Source: Paenibacillus sinensis
GTDB lineage: Bacteria > Bacillota > Bacilli > Paenibacillales > Paenibacillaceae
Assembly: GCF_019904155.1 (NCBI RefSeq)
Contig: NZ_JAHCMB010000148.1
Span: 260-64,259 of the forward strand
Length of the DNA: 64,000 bases
Direction of reading: 5' to 3'
Of the stretch, positions 35,362 through 46,703 are shown piece after piece. The translations under genes were made by a program, and so were the position numbers. How positions within the stretch are numbered: position 1 is the first letter of the stretch; each line of letters starts with the position of its first letter. The notes below the pieces were generated by a model. That model ran no database searches and was not told where the DNA came from. It was given only the letters and a program-made list of their open reading frames with translations.

Positions 35362-37518
35362 TTATCCTAGCAGGATAGCAGCGGCTTCCATTTCGCCCGT
35401 CGGGTATATCCGGAGCGTCCGGTTCGTGATTTCCGCCCGGATATCCGTACCCGCATACAGACCGGATATCTTGTTCGGGCAACCCTCCGGCAGCGGAATC
35501 GCAATGACCTCCGGAACTTCGCCGCGAAAAATATGAACCGTCACATAGGCCATCCGGTGAAGCCCTTCATACAGCTCCTTGCCCTGCGCAATCAGATCGG
35601 CTTCACGCTGTACCCGGATCACAGCCTGATAACCGGTCAGATGCCTGTCGCTCGGCCCTTTGCCAGATATGATATAGCTGTACCCGGAGTTGATAGCCGG
35701 GACAATCGCCTTGTAGAACGCTATTCCCCGTTCAATGACAGCCCACTGCTCCGGTTTAAGCTCTGTAACGTCTCCCGACAAGCACATTCTTCCCAGAAAA
35801 GCGCTGGTCAGAGAGTAGGCAATCCTTCTGACCGAATCATCCTTCCGGATCACGGCCCAAATCTGGCTCTGCCTCGGCAGAATCGCCCGGTGCAGGCCTG
35901 CCGCGATGACAGGAATCTCTTCGGTCTCATGAGCATCCGAGAAGGAGGCCATGCTGCACAGGCTCATCAGCAGGGGCTCGAGCTTATGGCCGCCGGACGC
36001 GCAGTTCTCCAGAATGAGATCAGGCAGCTCCTCTCTTACCTTGCGGACGAACTGCATGGAGGCCTCCATATTCTGCCTCAGCCCTTCCCCCAGCGACTCG
36101 GCTCCGTCGCATCCAAGGCCGATGGTATCATTGTAATCCATCTTCATATACTCGATGCCATAGGTCTTCAGTTGCCCGATTACCTTCTCCTCCAGATAGG
36201 CCTGCACTTCGGGCTTCCTCATATCGAAGTACCGGCGGTTCTCGGTGGTGATCGGAATGCCGTCCCGGTGAAGCAGCAGCTCATCCCGGTGATACACGGC
36301 GGCATCCCGGCCCACATTGTCGATCTCAAACCACAATCCGGGCTTCATGCCCGCTTCCCGGATCGCCTGTATCGTCATCTGCATTCCCTCCGGGAACAGC
36401 CGGTCCGATGGAATATAATCCCCCATGCCGTCTCCCCAGCTCTTGCCCTCTTCCACGAACCAGCCGCAATCGATTACGAAATAATCGATCCCCTTGCCCT
36501 TGATGGCTTCAACAATGCGGGTTATGTTGTCATGTGACGGCAGTCCCCAGGTCGTGCAGTATTCGTTAAACAGAATCGGCAGGCTCTCTTCGCTCCGAGG
36601 CGCATTCCGGAGGTACTTCTCTCCGAACTGTGTCAGGCGCTGGCAGGCATAGTCAACTCCGCCCGTACAGACAGTCAGAATGGCCTCAGGCGTCGTGAAC
36701 GATTGGCCAGGCTCCACAGCTTTGAGCCAATGTCCGAATTCGCGGTCAGCCAGGCCTCCCGACAGGGCAATGCCTTCGTCTCTCCGGTAAATCTCCAACT
36801 GCCACGAGCTTTCAACGGCGAGCTGTACCCCCCAGGTGACATTGGCCCTCGTATCCTCAAGCGCCGCGAACGGGAAATACCCCTTGACCGGCATCGAGCC
36901 TACCTGCCCGAACCGGATGGAATTCGGCTGCCACTGCACCCAGTTCGGCTCCAGCTGCAAATCCTCGATCGTCTCGGTGACGAGCCTCGCTTCCTGGCTC
37001 CATTTGCTCCGCAGCCGGTGAAAGAGCAGCGAACCGGACGCGTCCCCTGTCTGAAAAGGCGTCATTTCGCTCATCGAGAAGCTGGACAGCATCTCAAGCG
37101 TCATTACCTCGGATGAGCGGTTCACGGCGGTCGTCCGGCTGGCTACGCCGGCATCGCCCTCGCACCAGATCAGCTCATGTAAGAATTCGTGATCTCTCCC
37201 ATCTTCCAGTACGGTCCGGATCGTGAACCTTCCACCGGCGCTCTCGGTCTCCTGTGCTCTGAACCGGCACTGCTGAACGGTTCCGCTGTTGCGCATCGTC
37301 ATTCCGCCAGCATATGAGCCCGGATAGATATCGCCAAGCAGCTTCACCTGAACCAGACTGTCCCCCCTTGAGAACTTCAGCTCCTGTACATCATCCTCCC
37401 TGTTGGCCGGAATGAGTTGAAGCTCTACCTGTCCGTTCTCTTCTCCCATGAAATACCGGGCGAGCATATCACCCAATCTGAATTGGCTTAACAGCTGCTT
37501 GTTCATTCCCTTGTCCAT
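35362..37518 (-). CDS. alpha-galactosidase, GH36
   Basis: A 718-residue cytoplasmic enzyme removing terminal alpha-1,6-galactose from melibiose or raffinose sugars. The N-terminal beta-sandwich is followed by the barrel: FVIDCGWF, nucleophile Asp in YMKMDYND, the ENCASGG motif and the acid/base region FSDAHE. There is no signal peptide. Divergent from an AraC-type gene across about 200 bases, the usual layout of a sugar-induced pair. No raffinose transporter is in the window. A GCCCGC/GCGGGC hairpin lies in the 5' leader (near 37551-37567). Confidence 0.93.
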   Translation of the reverse strand: MDKGMNKQLLSQFRLGDMLARYFMGEENGQVELQLIPANREDDVQELKFSRGDSLVQVKLLGDIYPGSYAGGMTMRNSGTVQQCRFRAQETESAGGRFTIRTVLEDGRDHEFLHELIWCEGDAGVASRTTAVNRSSEVMTLEMLSSFSMSEMTPFQTGDASGSLLFHRLRSKWSQEARLVTETIEDLQLEPNWVQWQPNSIRFGQVGSMPVKGYFPFAALEDTRANVTWGVQLAVESSWQLEIYRRDEGIALSGGLADREFGHWLKAVEPGQSFTTPEAILTVCTGGVDYACQRLTQFGEKYLRNAPRSEESLPILFNEYCTTWGLPSHDNITRIVEAIKGKGIDYFVIDCGWFVEEGKSWGDGMGDYIPSDRLFPEGMQMTIQAIREAGMKPGLWFEIDNVGRDAAVYHRDELLLHRDGIPITTENRRYFDMRKPEVQAYLEEKVIGQLKTYGIEYMKMDYNDTIGLGCDGAESLGEGLRQNMEASMQFVRKVREELPDLILENCASGGHKLEPLLMSLCSMASFSDAHETEEIPVIAAGLHRAILPRQSQIWAVIRKDDSVRRIAYSLTSAFLGRMCLSGDVTELKPEQWAVIERGIAFYKAIVPAINSGYSYIISGKGPSDRHLTGYQAVIRVQREADLIAQGKELYEGLHRMAYVTVHIFRGEVPEVIAIPLPEGCPNKISGLYAGTDIRAEITNRTLRIYPTGEMEAAAILLG

Positions 37519-37719
37519 GTTGAAGCCCTCCTGCCACTGTATCGACGTGCCCGCCTGCTGCGGGCCTATGTTTCCTCTTTATCTTACCCCTTTCAGTCCG
37601 CAAGAAAATGCTTGCAGGCGACAAATTCTTATCTGTCAGCGACTATTCCGGATATCCGATCTTATGCTAGAATGGGGCTATTAACGGGAACATTCAAAAG
37701 AAACGGAAGGAAAAAACCA

Positions 37720-38631
37720 ATGTATTTTTATCTCTCAACCGACAAGTTTCCGAAAGCTTCGTTTATGCAGCGCAATATTTTTCCCGATGACTGGATGCAC
37801 TTCCCCCGTAAGCCGTCCGAATATATGCTGTTTATGATCAATGAAGGCGTGCTCTATATTCAGGAAAATGAGGTCCGGTACGAGTTGCATCATGGCGACA
37901 TGCTGCTGCTGGAGCCCGGACATTTTCATATTGGCTACAAGAAAGCTTTCGTCGATTTTTACTTTATTCACATGCCCCCGGACACCCTCACCCCCAGCAT
38001 GATCGATTCCCAGGAAGGGCTGACCGCGCAGCTTCATCGGAAAAAGCACCAATACTACAGAGGCAATCCGTTTGATTACGATCTGTACGATTCCTGCAAA
38101 TCCCTCATCCCCAAGACCATGAAGGTCCCTGAGACGGCTTTTAAGCACATTCGCGGACTAATGGAGGAAGCTATGCAGGCGCTCGCCGCCGGAGATGAAG
38201 ATTACAAGCTGATTTGTTCCCGGAATATGCTCGACATTCTGATCCGCCTCGCCAAAAGCTTCGCGCTCTCGGTCCTCTCCGAAGCCCCGGCATCATCGGA
38301 GCTGTCCAGGAAGGGTAAACAGGTTGAAGAGATTTTGAGCCTGCTGCATGAACGCTATTCCTATAAATGGACCGGAGACGAGATCGAGAGCCGCCTGCAT
38401 TCGAACTTTGACTATTTGAACCGGATCTTCAAAGAACAGACGGGCCTGACCATCTTCGAGTATTTAACGATCTTCCGGATCAACAGGGCCAAGGAATTTC
38501 TGACAAACGGCAGTCTGAGAATCCACGAAATCGCCGCGCTGACCGGCTTCGCTAACGAATACCATTTCAACCGGGTTTTTGCCCGGCTGACCGGCATACC
38601 TCCGGGAAAGTACCGGAAAGCCAATCCATGA
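37720..38631 (+). CDS. AraC-family transcriptional regulator
   Basis: A 303-residue regulator. An N-terminal cupin sensor domain (YELHHGDMLLLEPGHFHIGY) presumably binds a sugar. The C-terminal double helix-turn-helix (about 205-300) includes LNRIFKEQTGLTIFEYL and the classic IHEIAALTGFANEYHFNRVF. ATG 37720 follows GGAAGGA; a 36-codon upstream extension has no site. Its place opposite the GH36 gene suggests it activates alpha-galactosidase when the sugar is present. The palindrome CGGATATCCG (37648-37657) lies in the shared promoter region. Confidence 0.92.
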   Translation: MYFYLSTDKFPKASFMQRNIFPDDWMHFPRKPSEYMLFMINEGVLYIQENEVRYELHHGDMLLLEPGHFHIGYKKAFVDFYFIHMPPDTLTPSMIDSQEGLTAQLHRKKHQYYRGNPFDYDLYDSCKSLIPKTMKVPETAFKHIRGLMEEAMQALAAGDEDYKLICSRNMLDILIRLAKSFALSVLSEAPASSELSRKGKQVEEILSLLHERYSYKWTGDEIESRLHSNFDYLNRIFKEQTGLTIFEYLTIFRINRAKEFLTNGSLRIHEIAALTGFANEYHFNRVFARLTGIPPGKYRKANP

Positions 38632-38670
38632 CAAAAGTCGTTTCAGGATGGAATATCTAATATAAAATAT

Positions 38671-38686
38671 TGTTGTAAATACAACA
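38671..38686. promoter_or_regulatory. palindromic operator upstream of the MarR gene
   Basis: TGTTGTA-AA-TACAACA is a perfect 7-2-7 inverted repeat of the size MarR dimers bind. It lies 60 bases before the marR-like start, next to a TATAAA(AT) box at 38661. Autorepression is the likely role. Confidence 0.65.
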
Positions 38687-38745
38687 TAAATATTGTACCC
38701 TTGCCTTATCACAGTTGAAAACACATGACTAGCGGGGTCTATAAT

Positions 38746-39198
38746 ATGAAGGAGATTCTGCGTGAAATCGGGATGATCGCCCGGGCATTGGATTCAATAA
38801 GCAACATCGAATTCAAAGAATATGACCTTACAAAAGGGCAGTACTTGTACCTCTCGCGAATTGTTGAAAATCCGGGAATTATTCAGGAAAAGTTAGCCGA
38901 AATGATAAAGGTAGACCGAACAACAGCTGCTCGCGCTGTACAAAAACTTGAGATTAATGGTTTTATCGAGAAGCTGGAGGATCAAGGCAACAAAAAAAAT
39001 AAAAAACTGTTTCCTACAGAGAAGGGGAATACGGTTTACCCATTTATCAAACGGGAGAACGATTATTCCAATAGCGTCGCACTATCCGGATTCTCCGAAA
39101 GCGAAGTTGAATCGATCTTCAACCTCCTGCAAAGAGTCCGGGCAAATGTAGAAAAAGATTGGGCATTTGTAAAAAAGGGAAACACGAGAAATTATTGA
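38746..39198 (+). CDS. MarR-family transcriptional regulator
   Basis: A 150-residue winged-helix regulator. The recognition helix region reads GIIQEKLAEMIKVDRTTAARAVQKLEINGFIEK, followed by the wing with NKKNKKLFPT. Start at 38746 is preferred over 38725 because GCGGGG lies a suitable distance upstream; neither site is strong. The coding DNA is clearly richer in A/T than its neighbours, as is the GNAT gene that follows by 18 bases. The two probably form one operon repressed by this protein through the palindrome upstream. Confidence 0.88.
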   Translation: MKEILREIGMIARALDSISNIEFKEYDLTKGQYLYLSRIVENPGIIQEKLAEMIKVDRTTAARAVQKLEINGFIEKLEDQGNKKNKKLFPTEKGNTVYPFIKRENDYSNSVALSGFSESEVESIFNLLQRVRANVEKDWAFVKKGNTRNY

Positions 39199-39738
<540 letters not shown>

Positions 39739-39791
39739 AAAACAGCGGCAGCCCGGGACTGCATGATCCTGTCCCGGGCTTGCCGCTGTTT
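39739..39791. terminator. bidirectional terminator between the GNAT gene and topB
   Basis: AAACAGCGGCA-GCCCGGGAC pairs with GTCCCGGGC-TTGCCGCTGTTT, with A and T tracts outside. Confidence 0.9.
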
Positions 39792-39819
39792 GTAAAATGA
39801 GTTCAGGCTATTTGCCGCT

Positions 39820-42162
39820 CTAGAGCGATTCCACGCCAAGCTCGCCGGTCTGCGGGTTTCTCAGCGTCAGCTTGCCCTCCACGGGGGTGCCGTCCGGCAG
39901 GACAAGCTTCAGCTTCGCCGTCTTGCCCTTCTCCAGCAGCGACTTGATCTGCGTGTCCGTCAGCTGCCGGCCGAAGCTCATCTTCCAGATGACGAAGCCG
40001 CAGCCTTCTTTGTAATGGGAGCAGCCGTAGCCTTTGCGTCCCATGAAGATCATGCCGCCGCAGCCTGGACGCGGGCAGGGGCCGATGAACTTCGGCCCCG
40101 CTCCGGACGCAGGCTGCGCGGCCTGTGCCGGCGCACTGCCCGCCGGCACGGCCCTGCCAGGCCCGCCGCCCGCCGGGGCGGGCCGGCTTCCGCGGGCGCC
40201 GGCTTCGCTGCCGGCGCCGTCCGCGCCGCGCCCTGCTGCGGCGCTCTTCCCGGCGCGCTGCGTGCGGCCGCGCGCCTTGCCGCCGCCCGGCGCGGCCGGA
40301 GCCGCCGCGCCTTCGAAGGCGAGCTTGTCCGCGCGGGTCTGCGCGCGGACCTTATCCACGATCATCGCGGCGAATTTCTTCACGTTCTCCATGAACTGGA
40401 GATCCGAGGCCGAGCCGCGTGAAATCTCATTGAGCCGGCGCTCCCACTGGCCGGTCATTTCCGGCGACGTCAGCAGCTCGACACCGGCTCCCCGGATCAG
40501 CTCAATGGCGGTCCGGCCCTTTTGCGTGATGAGGATTTTTTTACCCTGCATGTCGATATAGCCGACTTTCTTCAACCGCTCGATTGTCGCTGCCCGGGTC
40601 GCCGGCGTTCCGAGCCCCGAGTCCTTCATCGCGTCCCGCAGCTCTTCGTCCTCGATCTGCTTGCCCGCGCTCTCCATTGCCTTCAGCAGGGTCCCTTCCG
40701 TGAAAGACTTCGGAGGCTGCGTCTCCTTCTCCTTGACAACCGCGTCCTCGCACCGGACTTCACCGGCCCGTTCAACGGAAAAGGGCTCCTGCACCTCCGT
40801 CTCTTCTTCCTCATCCTCATTCTTGTCCATAGCCTTGCCTCTTGAAGGCTTGTCGGTCTTCTGTCCGGCATAAATGACCTTCCAGCCCAGGCTGAGCAGC
40901 TCTTTCACCGTCGTCTTGAACGTTTCACCTTCCACTTCAGTCAGCACCGTATGCATCTTGTACTCGGCGGCCGGATAGAACTGGGCCAGAAAGCGCCGGA
41001 CAATAAGGTCATAGAGCTTCTGCTCGTCCGGGCCAAGGTTGTTCGGCCTTTTGCCCGTAGGAAGGATGGCATGGTGGTCCTCGACCTTGGAGGGGTTGCA
41101 GACGAATCGGTTGCCTTTATGCACGAGACTGCGGTCCGCTCCCCGGGCCAGTTCTTCATAGGCCGTTCCGCCGAGCGAGGACAGTGCTTTGTGCATCTCC
41201 GGAATATTTTGCTCGGTGACAAAATTGGAATTCGTTCTCGGATAAGAGATCACCTTATGCTTCTCATACAGCGCTTGGGCGATATCCAGCGTCTTCTTGG
41301 CGGAGAATCCGAACTTGCCGTTCGCCTCCCGCTGAAGCAGCGTCAGGTCATACAGGCGGAACGGATACTCCTTCGTCTCTTTCATCTCGTAGGAAGCGAT
41401 CCGGCCAGTCTTGCCCTTGACCTTGGACGCTATGGCGTCGGCCTTCTCCTTCTCCGTCAGCCGGTCTCCCTGCCACAATCCCTTGTAAGCTGTCTCGCCC
41501 TGCCTGAAGGCGCCCTCCACCTGATAATATTTGAGCGAGGAAAAGGCCTCGATTATCTTCTGCCGCTCATAAATGAGCGCCAGCACCGGCGTCTGCACCC
41601 GGCCGACCGACAGCAGCACATTATGCTTCGTAGTGAAAGCGCGGGAGCCGTTCATCCCGATCAGCCAGTCCGCCTCGCTGCGGGCCTTCGCTGCTTTGGT
41701 CAGATTCTCATATTCCGAGCCGTCCTTAAGCTCCTGGAAGCCCCGCCGGATCGTCTCCGGCGTCAGGTCCGAGATCCACAGCCGTTTGACCGGCTGTTTG
41801 AGCTTCAGATGCCGCTGTATCAGCGAAAAAATATGCTGTCCCTCGCGCCCGGCGTCACAGCAGTTGATCAGAGCGTCGCAGCGCTTCGCCAGTTCTCCGA
41901 TCTGCTTCAGCTGATCAATCGTCTTGCGGTTTGGCACCAGCTTGAACGTCTCGGGAATAATCGGCAGGTCGGCGATATTCCACTTCTTGTACTTCGGATC
42001 ATAGGCATCGGGCTCAGCCAGTTCGATCAGATGCCCGATGGCCCAGGTGATGATATACTGCTCCCCTTCCAGATAGGAACGGCGATTTTGGGCTTTCGGG
42101 TCGATTGCGGCGGCGATGTTGCGCCCCATATCCGGTTTTTCCGCAATGATCAATGTCTTCAA
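39820..42162 (-). CDS. topB: DNA topoisomerase III with a GC-rich linker
   Basis: A 780-residue type IA topoisomerase. The N-terminal Toprim domain (LIIAEKPDMGRNIA and a D-x-D-type NCCDAGREGQ) is followed by the cleavage domain with active-site Tyr in KVISYPRTNSNF. After the core, about residues 640-710 are almost entirely Ala/Gly/Pro/Arg, encoded by extremely GC-rich DNA, then a zinc-ribbon-like CPRPGCGG. It starts at TTG with GGGAG eight bases before. It removes single-stranded links between DNA molecules. The linker is likely disordered. Confidence 0.95.
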   Translation of the reverse strand: MKTLIIAEKPDMGRNIAAAIDPKAQNRRSYLEGEQYIITWAIGHLIELAEPDAYDPKYKKWNIADLPIIPETFKLVPNRKTIDQLKQIGELAKRCDALINCCDAGREGQHIFSLIQRHLKLKQPVKRLWISDLTPETIRRGFQELKDGSEYENLTKAAKARSEADWLIGMNGSRAFTTKHNVLLSVGRVQTPVLALIYERQKIIEAFSSLKYYQVEGAFRQGETAYKGLWQGDRLTEKEKADAIASKVKGKTGRIASYEMKETKEYPFRLYDLTLLQREANGKFGFSAKKTLDIAQALYEKHKVISYPRTNSNFVTEQNIPEMHKALSSLGGTAYEELARGADRSLVHKGNRFVCNPSKVEDHHAILPTGKRPNNLGPDEQKLYDLIVRRFLAQFYPAAEYKMHTVLTEVEGETFKTTVKELLSLGWKVIYAGQKTDKPSRGKAMDKNEDEEEETEVQEPFSVERAGEVRCEDAVVKEKETQPPKSFTEGTLLKAMESAGKQIEDEELRDAMKDSGLGTPATRAATIERLKKVGYIDMQGKKILITQKGRTAIELIRGAGVELLTSPEMTGQWERRLNEISRGSASDLQFMENVKKFAAMIVDKVRAQTRADKLAFEGAAAPAAPGGGKARGRTQRAGKSAAAGRGADGAGSEAGARGSRPAPAGGGPGRAVPAGSAPAQAAQPASGAGPKFIGPCPRPGCGGMIFMGRKGYGCSHYKEGCGFVIWKMSFGRQLTDTQIKSLLEKGKTAKLKLVLPDGTPVEGKLTLRNPQTGELGVESL

Positions 42163-42270
42163 AACAATCGCTCCCGTTCATCTCTAAAGTACAATCTACT
42201 GTCTTGGTCCCGATCACGGGCAACAGTTAATTATACTACAAATCCGTACCAAACGGGGCGGCGCCGGTCA

Positions 42271-42576
42271 TCCGGTATTCAGTTACTCGCTAACTCGGTA
42301 CTCGGTTATTCGGTACTCGGTTACTCGGCAACTCGGCACTCCGTTATTCGGTACTCGGCACTCGGTACTCGGTTACTCGGTTACTCGGTTACTCGGCAAC
42401 TCGGCAACTCGGCACTCGGTTATTCGGTACTCGATACTCGGCACTCGGTACTCGGTACTCGGTTACTCGGCAACTCGGCACTCGGTTATTCGGTACTCGG
42501 TTACTCGGTACTCGATACTCGGCACTCAACACTCGGCAACTCCGCATTCGATGTCCGTTATTCGGTTATCCGGCGA
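42271..42576. repeat. tandem array of 7/8-bp TACTCGG-type units
   Basis: About 38 units of 7 or 8 bases fill the gap between topB and proS. The variants are TACTCGG, TTACTCGG, CAACTCGG, CACTCGG and TTATTCGG. Longer blocks such as CAACTCGGCACTCGGTTATT recur, so the array has grown by duplicating groups of units. The right end runs into the last codons and stop codon of proS (TTATTCGGTTATCCGG). It is A/C/G/T balanced but strongly strand-biased for ACTCGG. Confidence 0.95.
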
Positions 42577-44390
42577 ATTGCTTCCCGGTAATCGATGGTC
42601 TCCTTGCCGCCGGTTCCGCGATGCTCGAACTCCACTCTGCCCTCGCCCGCCTCCCTGCCAATCACGATGACATGCGGCGCACCGATCAGTTCCGAATCCT
42701 TGAATTTAACACCCGGCCGTTCCTGTCTGTCGTCCAGCAGCACCTCTGCACCCGAGCGTTTCAACGCTTCATACAGCTCATCCGCCAGCTTCGTCTGCGC
42801 CTCGTCCCGCATGGACACGACAATCAAATGAACGTCAAAAGGGGCAAGCTCCGCAGGCCAGGCGATCCCTTCCTCTCCCGCATGCTGCTCAGCAATAGCC
42901 GCAACCAGCCGGGATACACCGATGCCATAGCAGCCCATAATTATCGGCCGGCCTCTGCCGGTATCGTCGAGAAAGGAGGCCGACAGAGGCTCGCTGTAGC
43001 GGGTTCCCAGCTTGAACACATGGCCGATTTCGATGCCCTTGTGCACCCCGATTACCCCGCTGCGGCAGCGCGGACAGATGTCGCCTTCGGCTGCATTACG
43101 GAGATCACCCGTATGCAGGAGCGCAAAATGTACGCCCGGCACAACGCCGCGCAGATGATAATCCGGCTGGCCTGCTCCGGCAATGCCAGAAGTCATTTCC
43201 GCCACTGCATAATCAACGAGCAAAGTCACAGGCAGCTTGAGCGACGTTGGTCCGACATAGCCGGGTAAGACACCGGCTGCCGCCAAGACAGCGGATTCTT
43301 CGGCGAGAGACACTTCCGGCACGCCAAGGTATTTGGCGACCTTCAGCTCATTGACCTCATGGTCGCCGCGCACCAGCACGGCTGCGGTTTCCTCGCCTGC
43401 CGTGTAGATCAATGTTTTGATAATGTCTGCGGCCTGTAGCCCGAAAGCCAATACCAGCTGATCGATCGTCCGCACACCAGGGGTGTGGAAGAGCTCCGGT
43501 TCATGAGCCTGATCAGCGTTATGCACAAAGGCTGTCCCGGCGACTTCCCCGCTGCCTCCTTCTCGGTCTGCTGCCATACTGATCTGTATGTCCGTGAATG
43601 CCGCTCTGTCCGGCGTTGCGGCAGTTCCCCGGGAAGGCGATTCAGTTGCTTCTGGCATCTCTTTCGTTCCCTCCGTCTCCGCTTGCTCCACATTCGCCGC
43701 GTAGCCGCAGGAACCGCACACAGCAATGGCATCTTCACCTATGGACGAGATCGCGGTGAACTCGTGGCTGCCGCCTTCGCCTCCGATGGAGCCGGCATCC
43801 GCTTCAACGGCTCGGAAGTCCAGCCCGCAGCGGGCAAAGATCCGGTGATACGCCTCATACATAACGCGGTACGACCGATCCAGTCCTTCCTCCGTGGTAT
43901 CGAAGGAATAGGCGTCCTTCATGATGAACTCGCGCCCCCGGAGCAGACCGGAGCGCGGACGCAGCTCGTCTCGGAACTTGGTTCCGATCTGATAGACGCG
44001 AACCGGCAGCCTCTTGTAGGAGCTCACCTCATTCTTCAGCAGCCAGGTCACCGCTTCCTCATGGGTCGGTCCCAGCACGAATGTCCGGCCGTGCCGGTCC
44101 TCCGCTTTCATCAGATTGGGACCGTAGGTGGCGAAGCGTCCACTCTCCATCCACAGCTCGGCGGGCTGCAGCGACGGCAGGAGAACTTCCTGCACGTCGG
44201 CCCGTTCCATCTCTTCTCTGATGATTCCCTCTACCTTTCGCAGAACCCTTCGTCCAAGCGGCAAATAGCTGTACACGCCGGCGGCAAGCTGCCGGACGTA
44301 GCCCCCGCGCAGCAGCAGGCTATGGCCCTGCGTATCGGCTTCGGACGGACGCTCCCGAAGTGTGTTCTGTAGCAAATGACTCTGGCGCAT
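42558..44390 (-). CDS. proS: prolyl-tRNA synthetase (bacterial type, with insertion domain)
   Basis: A 610-residue class II aminoacyl-tRNA synthetase. Motif 2 is in FRDELRPRSGLLRGREFIMKDAY; motif 3 is in GCYGIGVSRLVAA. The YbaK-like editing insertion (about 240-400) is present and contains an unusual Glu/Thr/Ser-rich stretch near residues 240-275. The anticodon domain is complete. ATG 44390 follows GAAGGAGG. A T-box leader controls it. The stop codon lies in the edge of the tandem repeat array. Confidence 0.96.
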   Translation of the reverse strand: MRQSHLLQNTLRERPSEADTQGHSLLLRGGYVRQLAAGVYSYLPLGRRVLRKVEGIIREEMERADVQEVLLPSLQPAELWMESGRFATYGPNLMKAEDRHGRTFVLGPTHEEAVTWLLKNEVSSYKRLPVRVYQIGTKFRDELRPRSGLLRGREFIMKDAYSFDTTEEGLDRSYRVMYEAYHRIFARCGLDFRAVEADAGSIGGEGGSHEFTAISSIGEDAIAVCGSCGYAANVEQAETEGTKEMPEATESPSRGTAATPDRAAFTDIQISMAADREGGSGEVAGTAFVHNADQAHEPELFHTPGVRTIDQLVLAFGLQAADIIKTLIYTAGEETAAVLVRGDHEVNELKVAKYLGVPEVSLAEESAVLAAAGVLPGYVGPTSLKLPVTLLVDYAVAEMTSGIAGAGQPDYHLRGVVPGVHFALLHTGDLRNAAEGDICPRCRSGVIGVHKGIEIGHVFKLGTRYSEPLSASFLDDTGRGRPIIMGCYGIGVSRLVAAIAEQHAGEEGIAWPAELAPFDVHLIVVSMRDEAQTKLADELYEALKRSGAEVLLDDRQERPGVKFKDSELIGAPHVIVIGREAGEGRVEFEHRGTGGKETIDYREAIRRITE

Positions 44391-44773
44391 CTTACGACCT
44401 CCTTCAAAATAAAAAAGACACACTCGTCAGGGACGAATGTGTCGTTATACCACCCTAAGACGCCTTCGAACAGAAGGCGGCAATATGAAGCACCGGAACC
44501 GCTAGAAGACATGGCAGACCCCGTTCGCAGCCCTGTCCATCGCTTCTTGGACGCAAGGCGCGGCTTCAACCCGGAAATAACGGTCCGAACCGGCGGCGAT
44601 TCACGCATGCCTGTTTCGATTGATCCTGCTGGATCGAATCTAGAATCTACAGTCAGGCGCTTCTTCACCGCAGCTACCGGGGCGGGGGGCGTCCGCACGC
44701 TTCGGGGAGCCTCTCAGCCGGTGAGCTCCCTTTCTGTACCTGACGTTATGGCGGCATGCCTTCCCTGGTCATT
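44391..44773 (-). ncRNA. T-box riboswitch of proS
   Basis: The minus strand shows the T-box core AGGGTGGTATAACG (44456-44443), immediately followed by a terminator. Upstream are an AGAAAGGGAGC...GCTGAGAGGCTCCC element and a long structured leader of over 300 bases. Uncharged tRNA pairing at the T-box should favour the antiterminator. The specifier codon was not resolved; a C-rich stretch at 44677-44693 contains proline codons (CCC/CCG) and is a candidate. Confidence 0.88.
44411..44443 (-). terminator. T-box-controlled terminator
   Basis: GACACATTCGTC pairs with GACGAGTGTGTC and is followed by TTTTTT, directly after the T-box core and before the proS ribosome site. Confidence 0.9.
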
Positions 44774-44779
44774 GCAGAT

Positions 44780-44808
44780 GATATATCAAAAGTTCTTAAA
44801 TGGTTCAA
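44780..44808 (-). promoter_or_regulatory. sigma-A promoter of proS
   Basis: TTGAAC (44808-44803), 17 bases, TATATC (44785-44780) on the minus strand, just before the T-box leader and just after the gltD terminator. Confidence 0.65.
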
Positions 44809-44835
44809 CTGAAAGCTTATACATTCTTATACTTG

Positions 44836-44870
44836 AAAAAAGCGGGTTCGTCAAGTGCGAACCCGCCTGA
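44836..44870 (-). terminator. terminator of gltD
   Basis: On the minus strand GCGGGTTCG pairs with CGAACCCGC and is followed by TTTTTTC. It lies about 135 bases after the gltD stop. Confidence 0.85.
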
Positions 44871-45004
44871 ATAACGTATCAGAGCCTATTTCGTATCGCT
44901 GCTTAATGCGCATGTCGCAGCAGCATGTATTTCGTGATATCTGGTATACCATGATCACTTGCATATTCCGGCAAGGCATGAATTTCGGCTAATAACGCTG
45001 CCGA

Positions 45005-46492
<1,488 letters not shown>

Positions 46493-46592
46493 TGTTCTTC
46501 CCCCATCCGTTCTCTTCTGTGGTGTTGCCGTTCATACCGGCACCCGCCCAGGCGGGACGCATATGACATGTAAATATACGCGCATATGTTTC

Positions 46593-46610
46593 AACATTCC
46601 GCGAAATGTT
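46593..46610. promoter_or_regulatory. inverted repeat in the gltD leader
   Basis: AACATT-N6-AATGTT lies between the gltD promoter and its start codon, about 100 bases before ATG. A repressor site or a weak RNA stem are both possible. Confidence 0.35.
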
Positions 46611-46627
46611 TAATTACTTTAATTTTA

Positions 46628-46655
46628 ATTATATTAGCATTCAGCACTTTGTCAC
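46628..46655 (-). promoter_or_regulatory. sigma-A promoter of gltD
   Basis: GTGACA (46655-46650), 16 bases, TATAAT (46633-46628) on the minus strand, in A/T-rich DNA. Confidence 0.65.
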
Positions 46656-46703
46656 GTTAATGGACTAATTTGCCGATTGTTTGTACTTTTTTCACATGAA
46701 GTG

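Noticed and set aside
40951..42591. 546-codon plus-strand open frame crossing topB and the repeat array
   Set aside because: It is antisense to a well-supported topB; its C-terminal repeats merely translate the TACTCGG array, and no ribosome site or homology is seen.
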